This document shows, in pieces, positions 58,710 through 64,000 of a stretch of 64,000 nucleotides of DNA. Position 1 is the first letter of the stretch. The number at the start of each line of letters is the position of its first letter. Made by a program: the position numbers and the translations under genes. The stretch spans positions 248,001-312,000 of the forward strand of contig NZ_JAKQZG010000005.1 in NCBI RefSeq assembly GCF_024359545.1, given 5' to 3'. The notes below the pieces were generated by a model that did not search any database, was not told the DNA's origin, and was given only the letters and a program-made list of their open reading frames with translations. The DNA comes from Jiella marina. GTDB taxonomy: Bacteria; Pseudomonadota; Alphaproteobacteria; Rhizobiales; Rhizobiaceae.

Positions 58710-59821
58710 GTTCGCGGGGTTCCTTCTTTGATCGTTGCACGCGGCGCATTCCGCACGCCCTGGACTCCGGCGGCCGCCAACACTTTACGCATCAGGGTCG
58801 GCAGGGCTTCCGCTTGGATCGCCTCGGGCGTCGACCACCATCCCTCGATGACGGTCTCGCCATCATGCTCGCAGCGCCAGACTTCGAGGTTGATGCGAAA
58901 ATGGGTGAAGCCATGCTCGACTTCGCCTGCGCGCCGCCATGGGGCGGAAAAGGGTGCGGCTTCGAGGCCGGTCGCCCCATCTTGCCGGGCCGACCAGTCA
59001 CTGGTCGGCGGCTCGCTCATGCCCGCGAGCATTCCCGCGCCAGGTCGTCGCCGCAGGAACACGGCGCCATCGGGACGGACTGCCACGAAGGCGGCGCCGC
59101 GGCGCTCCGGCACGGCGGCCTTCTTGGCCTTGACGGGAAAGCGCTCGGGATCGGCTGTCCTGGCGGCGGCGCAGAAGTCCCTGACCGGGCAGATGCCACA
59201 GGCCGGTTTCCTGGGCGTGCAGATCGTCGCGCCCAGATCCATCATCGCCTGGGCGAAATCTCCCGGGCGGCCATTCGGCGTGAGTTCCGCCACGCGCTCG
59301 CGAATGTCTCGTTTTGCCTGGGGCAGTGGCGTGTCGATCGCATGAAGCCGGGTGATGACCCGCTCGACATTGCCGTCGACGACGGGCGCCGCTTCGTCGA
59401 AGGCGATCGCGGCGATCGCGGCCGAAGTGTATTCGCCGATCCCGGGAAGTGATCTGAGGCCCCCTGCCGTCTCGGGAAACCGGCCGCCATGATCCGCCTG
59501 GACGGTACGGGCACAGGCGTGAAGGTTGCGCGCACGGGCGTAGTAGCCAAGCCCCGCCCATTCGGAGAGGACCTCGCTTTCGGGCGCGTCGGCCAGGTCG
59601 GTGACGCTCGGCCAGCGCTCGAGAAAGCGCGTGAAATAGGCCTTCACCGCAGCGACCGTCGTCTGCTGCAGCATGACTTCGGAGAGCCAGACCTGGTAAG
59701 GGTCCGGCCGTTCGCCGGCCTTCCGCCGCGCTGGCGGGATGCGCCAGGGCAGGTCGCGGTGGTGGCGATCGTACCAGGAGAGCATCGTCGAGGAGAAGGA
59801 GGAGGGATCGATCATTGGCAA
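58706..59821 (-). CDS. mutY: A/G-specific adenine glycosylase
   Basis: MutY removes adenine mispaired with 8-oxoguanine. The 371-residue protein has DLPWRIPPARRKAGERPDPYQVWLSEVMLQQTTV (catalytic Glu), GLGYYARARNLHACA, the helix-hairpin-helix SLPGIGEYTSAAIAAIAFDEAAPVVDGNVERVI (catalytic Asp) and the [4Fe-4S] motif CTPRKPACGICPVRDFC. A NUDIX-like C-terminal domain recognises 8-oxoG (AVFLRRRPGAGMLAGM). It overlaps the HAD gene by 4 bases. It is divergent from the DUF721 gene, with 218 bases between. Confidence 0.96.
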   Translation of the reverse strand: MPMIDPSSFSSTMLSWYDRHHRDLPWRIPPARRKAGERPDPYQVWLSEVMLQQTTVAAVKAYFTRFLERWPSVTDLADAPESEVLSEWAGLGYYARARNLHACARTVQADHGGRFPETAGGLRSLPGIGEYTSAAIAAIAFDEAAPVVDGNVERVITRLHAIDTPLPQAKRDIRERVAELTPNGRPGDFAQAMMDLGATICTPRKPACGICPVRDFCAAARTADPERFPVKAKKAAVPERRGAAFVAVRPDGAVFLRRRPGAGMLAGMSEPPTSDWSARQDGATGLEAAPFSAPWRRAGEVEHGFTHFRINLEVWRCEHDGETVIEGWWSTPEAIQAEALPTLMRKVLAAAGVQGVRNAPRATIKEGTPRT

Positions 59822-60039
59822 CCGATCTACTCGCCGGCTCGAGAAAATGCGAGGGGCGCGATATCAAACGGGCGGGGAGGGGGGCGGACGATCTCCATAC
59901 CTGGCCTTCACCCACTCCCGAGAGATGATGAAAAGTGTTAGGCGGATGAGAATTCCAGGCATATCGCGCACTTGCCGAAACATGCGGACCTCGAGCACGA
60001 GACGGAACAACAAGCGGATGGACGCAAGGGCGACGTCGG

Positions 60040-60576
60040 ATGAGTGACTGGAAAGCCAACAGTACGGGCAAGCCGCGGGCGACAAGCCAGCGCCGCGGCC
60101 CCCGTCCGCTGGCCGAACTCAGCGGCGAGGTGGTCGATCCGATCCTGCGGCGCAAGGCGGGCATGACCACCGGGCTCGTTGCTGCCTGGTCGGGAATCGT
60201 CGGTGATCGCCTGGCGCAGGCGACGCGACCGGAAAAGCTGCTCTGGCCCCGCGATCGCGGCAGCGACACCCCCTTTGAACCGGCGACGCTGGTTGTCGCC
60301 GCAGAACCGAAAGCGGCCCTGCGCCTCCAGCATCAGACGAGCGAGGTGCTTTCGCGGGTGAACGCCTTTTTCGGATTCTACGCCGTGGCGAAGATCAAGC
60401 TCGTGCAGAAGGCGGTTGCGGTTCCTGAGATCGATCGCCGCCCCAGGACCCGGCCCTTGAACCAGGGCGACCACGTCCGCATCGCCGAGATGGTCGATCG
60501 AATCGAAGACCCGAAGCTGAAGGCGGCGCTCGCGGCGTTCGCCGAAGCGACGCTCAGCCGTCTGCCGGCAAAATGA
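60040..60576 (+). CDS. DUF721/DciA-like protein
   Basis: A 178-residue protein of the DUF721 family, related to DciA, the replicative helicase loader found in many bacteria. Core motif: AELSGEVVDPILRRKAGMTTGLVAAWSGIVGDRLAQATRPEKLLWPR, with the W and P residues typical of the KH-like domain. A middle segment (LVVAAEPKAALRLQHQTSEVLSRVNAFFGF) and a C-terminal KAALAAFAEATLSRL follow. It starts with ATG 60040. A divergent mutY and a downstream dsbA-type gene match the usual alphaproteobacterial order. DciA function is inferred from the family, not shown by the sequence. Confidence 0.9.
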   Translation: MSDWKANSTGKPRATSQRRGPRPLAELSGEVVDPILRRKAGMTTGLVAAWSGIVGDRLAQATRPEKLLWPRDRGSDTPFEPATLVVAAEPKAALRLQHQTSEVLSRVNAFFGFYAVAKIKLVQKAVAVPEIDRRPRTRPLNQGDHVRIAEMVDRIEDPKLKAALAAFAEATLSRLPAK

Positions 60577-60584
60577 CCTGTGGC

Positions 60585-60629
60585 CGTCAAACGTGGGACA
60601 CATCCTCGTCAGCACGCGTCCGTTTGACG
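60585..60629. other. Inverted repeat between DUF721 and dsbA-type genes
   Basis: CGTCAAACG at 60585-60593 and CGTTTGACG at 60621-60629 are perfect inverted 9-mers, with 27 bases between. The flanking GGC(C) and GCC extend the stem. No T-run is present. It could be a 3' hairpin of the DUF721 transcript or a regulator site for the dsbA-type gene. Confidence 0.4.
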
Positions 60630-60710
60630 CCATAAGCCTTTAAAAATCCCGCCTTGTCCCGTACATCGCGACCGATACGCCCGAGCCGGAACCGAAGAGA
60701 GACCTCATTC

Positions 60711-61484
60711 ATGTCACCTGTTCAGCCTGCCACCCGTCGCACCACGCGTCTTCGTCTCACCGTCATTGCGGCCGCCGTCAGCGGTCTCGCCTTGGCCGCC
60801 TGCTCGGATACCGAGGAAAACAGCGCAAACGCGCTCGTCAACGCAGAGCAGCCGATCAAGCTCGCCCAAGCCTCGTTGTCCGACAGTGCGACCTCGGAAA
60901 CGGCGAGCACGGTCGAGGCACCGGCGTCCGAAGGCTCCGTCGACATGGAAGCGCTGATGGCCGAGGGACCACTGCCCGACATCGTGATCGGTGACGAGGA
61001 CGCACCCGTGACGATCGTCGAATATGCCTCTATGACCTGCAGCCATTGCCGCGATTTCCACGAAAATTCCTATCCGGCGCTCAAGGAAGAATATCTCGAC
61101 ACCGGAAAGGCCAAGCTGATCGTCCGGGAATTCCCGTTCGATCCCCGCGCTCTCGCCGCCTTCATGCTGGCGCGCTGCGCTGGAGACGACGCCAAGCGCA
61201 CGGCGATGGTCGACGTCATGTTCCAGCAACAGAGCGAGTGGGCCTATGCGGACAACGCCTCCGCCGCTCTGCTCAAGATCGCCCGGCTTGCCGGCATGTC
61301 GCAGGACGATTTCAAGGCCTGCCTGAACGACACCGAACTGCAGAAGAAGATCGTCGAAACCCAGCAGCGCGGCGAGAACGAGTTCGGCGTGAGTGCCACG
61401 CCGACCTTCTTCGTCAATGGCGACAAGTACGCCGGCGCGCTTTCGGCCGAGCAGATGGGCGCCGTGATCGAGAACCATATGTAG
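60711..61484 (+). CDS. DsbA-type thiol:disulfide oxidoreductase (lipoprotein)
   Basis: A 257-residue exported protein. The N terminus LRLTVIAAAVSGLALAAC ends in a lipobox, so it is probably lipid-anchored. A linker rich in Ser and Thr follows. The thioredoxin-fold domain (about 90-257) has the active site TCSHCRDFH (Cys110, Cys113) after DAPVTIVEYASM, and cis-proline in GVSATPTFFVNGDKYAG. The CSHC motif and helical insert identify a DsbA/DsbG-like oxidase or isomerase of the periplasm. A strong hairpin terminator follows at 61517. Located next to the DUF721 gene as in relatives. Confidence 0.94.
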   Translation: MSPVQPATRRTTRLRLTVIAAAVSGLALAACSDTEENSANALVNAEQPIKLAQASLSDSATSETASTVEAPASEGSVDMEALMAEGPLPDIVIGDEDAPVTIVEYASMTCSHCRDFHENSYPALKEEYLDTGKAKLIVREFPFDPRALAAFMLARCAGDDAKRTAMVDVMFQQQSEWAYADNASAALLKIARLAGMSQDDFKACLNDTELQKKIVETQQRGENEFGVSATPTFFVNGDKYAGALSAEQMGAVIENHM

Positions 61485-61516
61485 GCGGTTCGATCGTCCT
61501 AAGTGAGCCTTTGACA

Positions 61517-61551
61517 GGCCGTCGCGCTCGAATTCAGCGCGGCGGCCTTTT
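61517..61551 (+). terminator. Rho-independent terminator after dsbA-type gene
   Basis: GGCCGTCGCGCT and AGCGCGGCGGCC form a 12-bp stem with one G-T pair, around the loop CGAATTC, followed by TTTT. It lies about 32 bases after the stop codon and is a strong terminator by structure. Confidence 0.9.
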
Positions 61552-61705
61552 CATGTCGGACGGCATGGCGCTTGCCGTGCGAAGGTCGTGAAATCGTCGC
61601 CTATTCTGCAATGCAGCAATTGGCGGGGCCCGGATTTTGCTTTAGACCGTTGAAACCTGCCAAGCGGCCATCTTGATCAAGACGACAACGACGACACGGC
61701 ACCAG

Positions 61706-64000
<2,295 letters not shown>

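Overview
The window is a high-GC chromosomal segment of an alphaproteobacterium, most likely of the order Hyphomicrobiales (Rhizobiales), perhaps near the Aurantimonadaceae; the family guess is weak. Signs of this placement are the urease cluster style, paired DUF465/YdcH proteins, DUF1127, DUF29, the mutY / DUF721 / dsbA arrangement, an ArsR-methyltransferase fusion ahead of metF, and a tRNA-Arg(CCG). No rRNA, CRISPR array or intact transposon was seen. Both ends cut genes: the 5' end lies in ureC and the 3' end in a pyruvate-phosphate-dikinase gene.

Layout. 1-5.5 kb: 3' part of a urease operon (ureC, then ureE, ureF, ureG), interrupted by DUF29, an MliC-like lysozyme inhibitor and a reverse-strand pair (molybdopterin-oxidoreductase-like periplasmic protein + diguanylate cyclase). 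5.4-8.95 kb: the most interesting accessory unit. An accessory cis-prenyltransferase (uppS-like) is followed by a BchE-family B12/radical-SAM enzyme. Next to it lies a membrane protein + winged-helix regulator operon. Both transcription units carry nearly the same 17-bp inverted repeat at their starts. 9-11.4 kb: DUF1127, an EamA transporter, DUF1499 and tRNA-Arg. 11.4-24.45 kb: a putative copper/metal island between tRNA-Arg and a decayed IS630-type transposase remnant. It holds an APC permease, DUF2933, an OmpR-type two-component system, a Met-rich EF-hand protein, an orphan TolC-type lipoprotein, two multicopper oxidases, a cupredoxin, CusF, CopC and CopD.

24.4-32 kb: purE-purK, two YdcH proteins, an acyl-CoA ligase, a TSUP permease, a P1 peptidase with a substrate-binding protein, and a flavin reductase. 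32-38.5 kb: a CO-dehydrogenase/xanthine-dehydrogenase type molybdenum-enzyme maturation set (MoxR/CoxD, VWA/CoxE, two split XdhC halves, a MoeA-like/MocA fusion), then DedA and MOSC. The structural enzyme subunits are absent from the window. 38.6-42.8 kb: a FUSC protein, DUF2293, TrmO, an ArsR-SAM-methyltransferase regulator with a perfect 20-bp palindrome, metF with a terminator, and a 28-residue membrane micropeptide. 43-50.4 kb: an amidase, an ornithine/lysine-type decarboxylase, a trypsin-like protease with a small downstream protein, DUF4112, a KefB-type antiporter and a PagL-like lipid A deacylase.

50.5-64 kb: cytochrome P450, dicarboxylate symporter, argB, histidine phosphatase, prpE, a single-domain response regulator, HAD hydrolase, mutY, DUF721/DciA-like, a DsbA-type lipoprotein thioredoxin, and a divergent ppdK running off the end.

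Functions are from motif reading by eye. Family-level calls are firm where motifs are named; pathway-level statements are inference.
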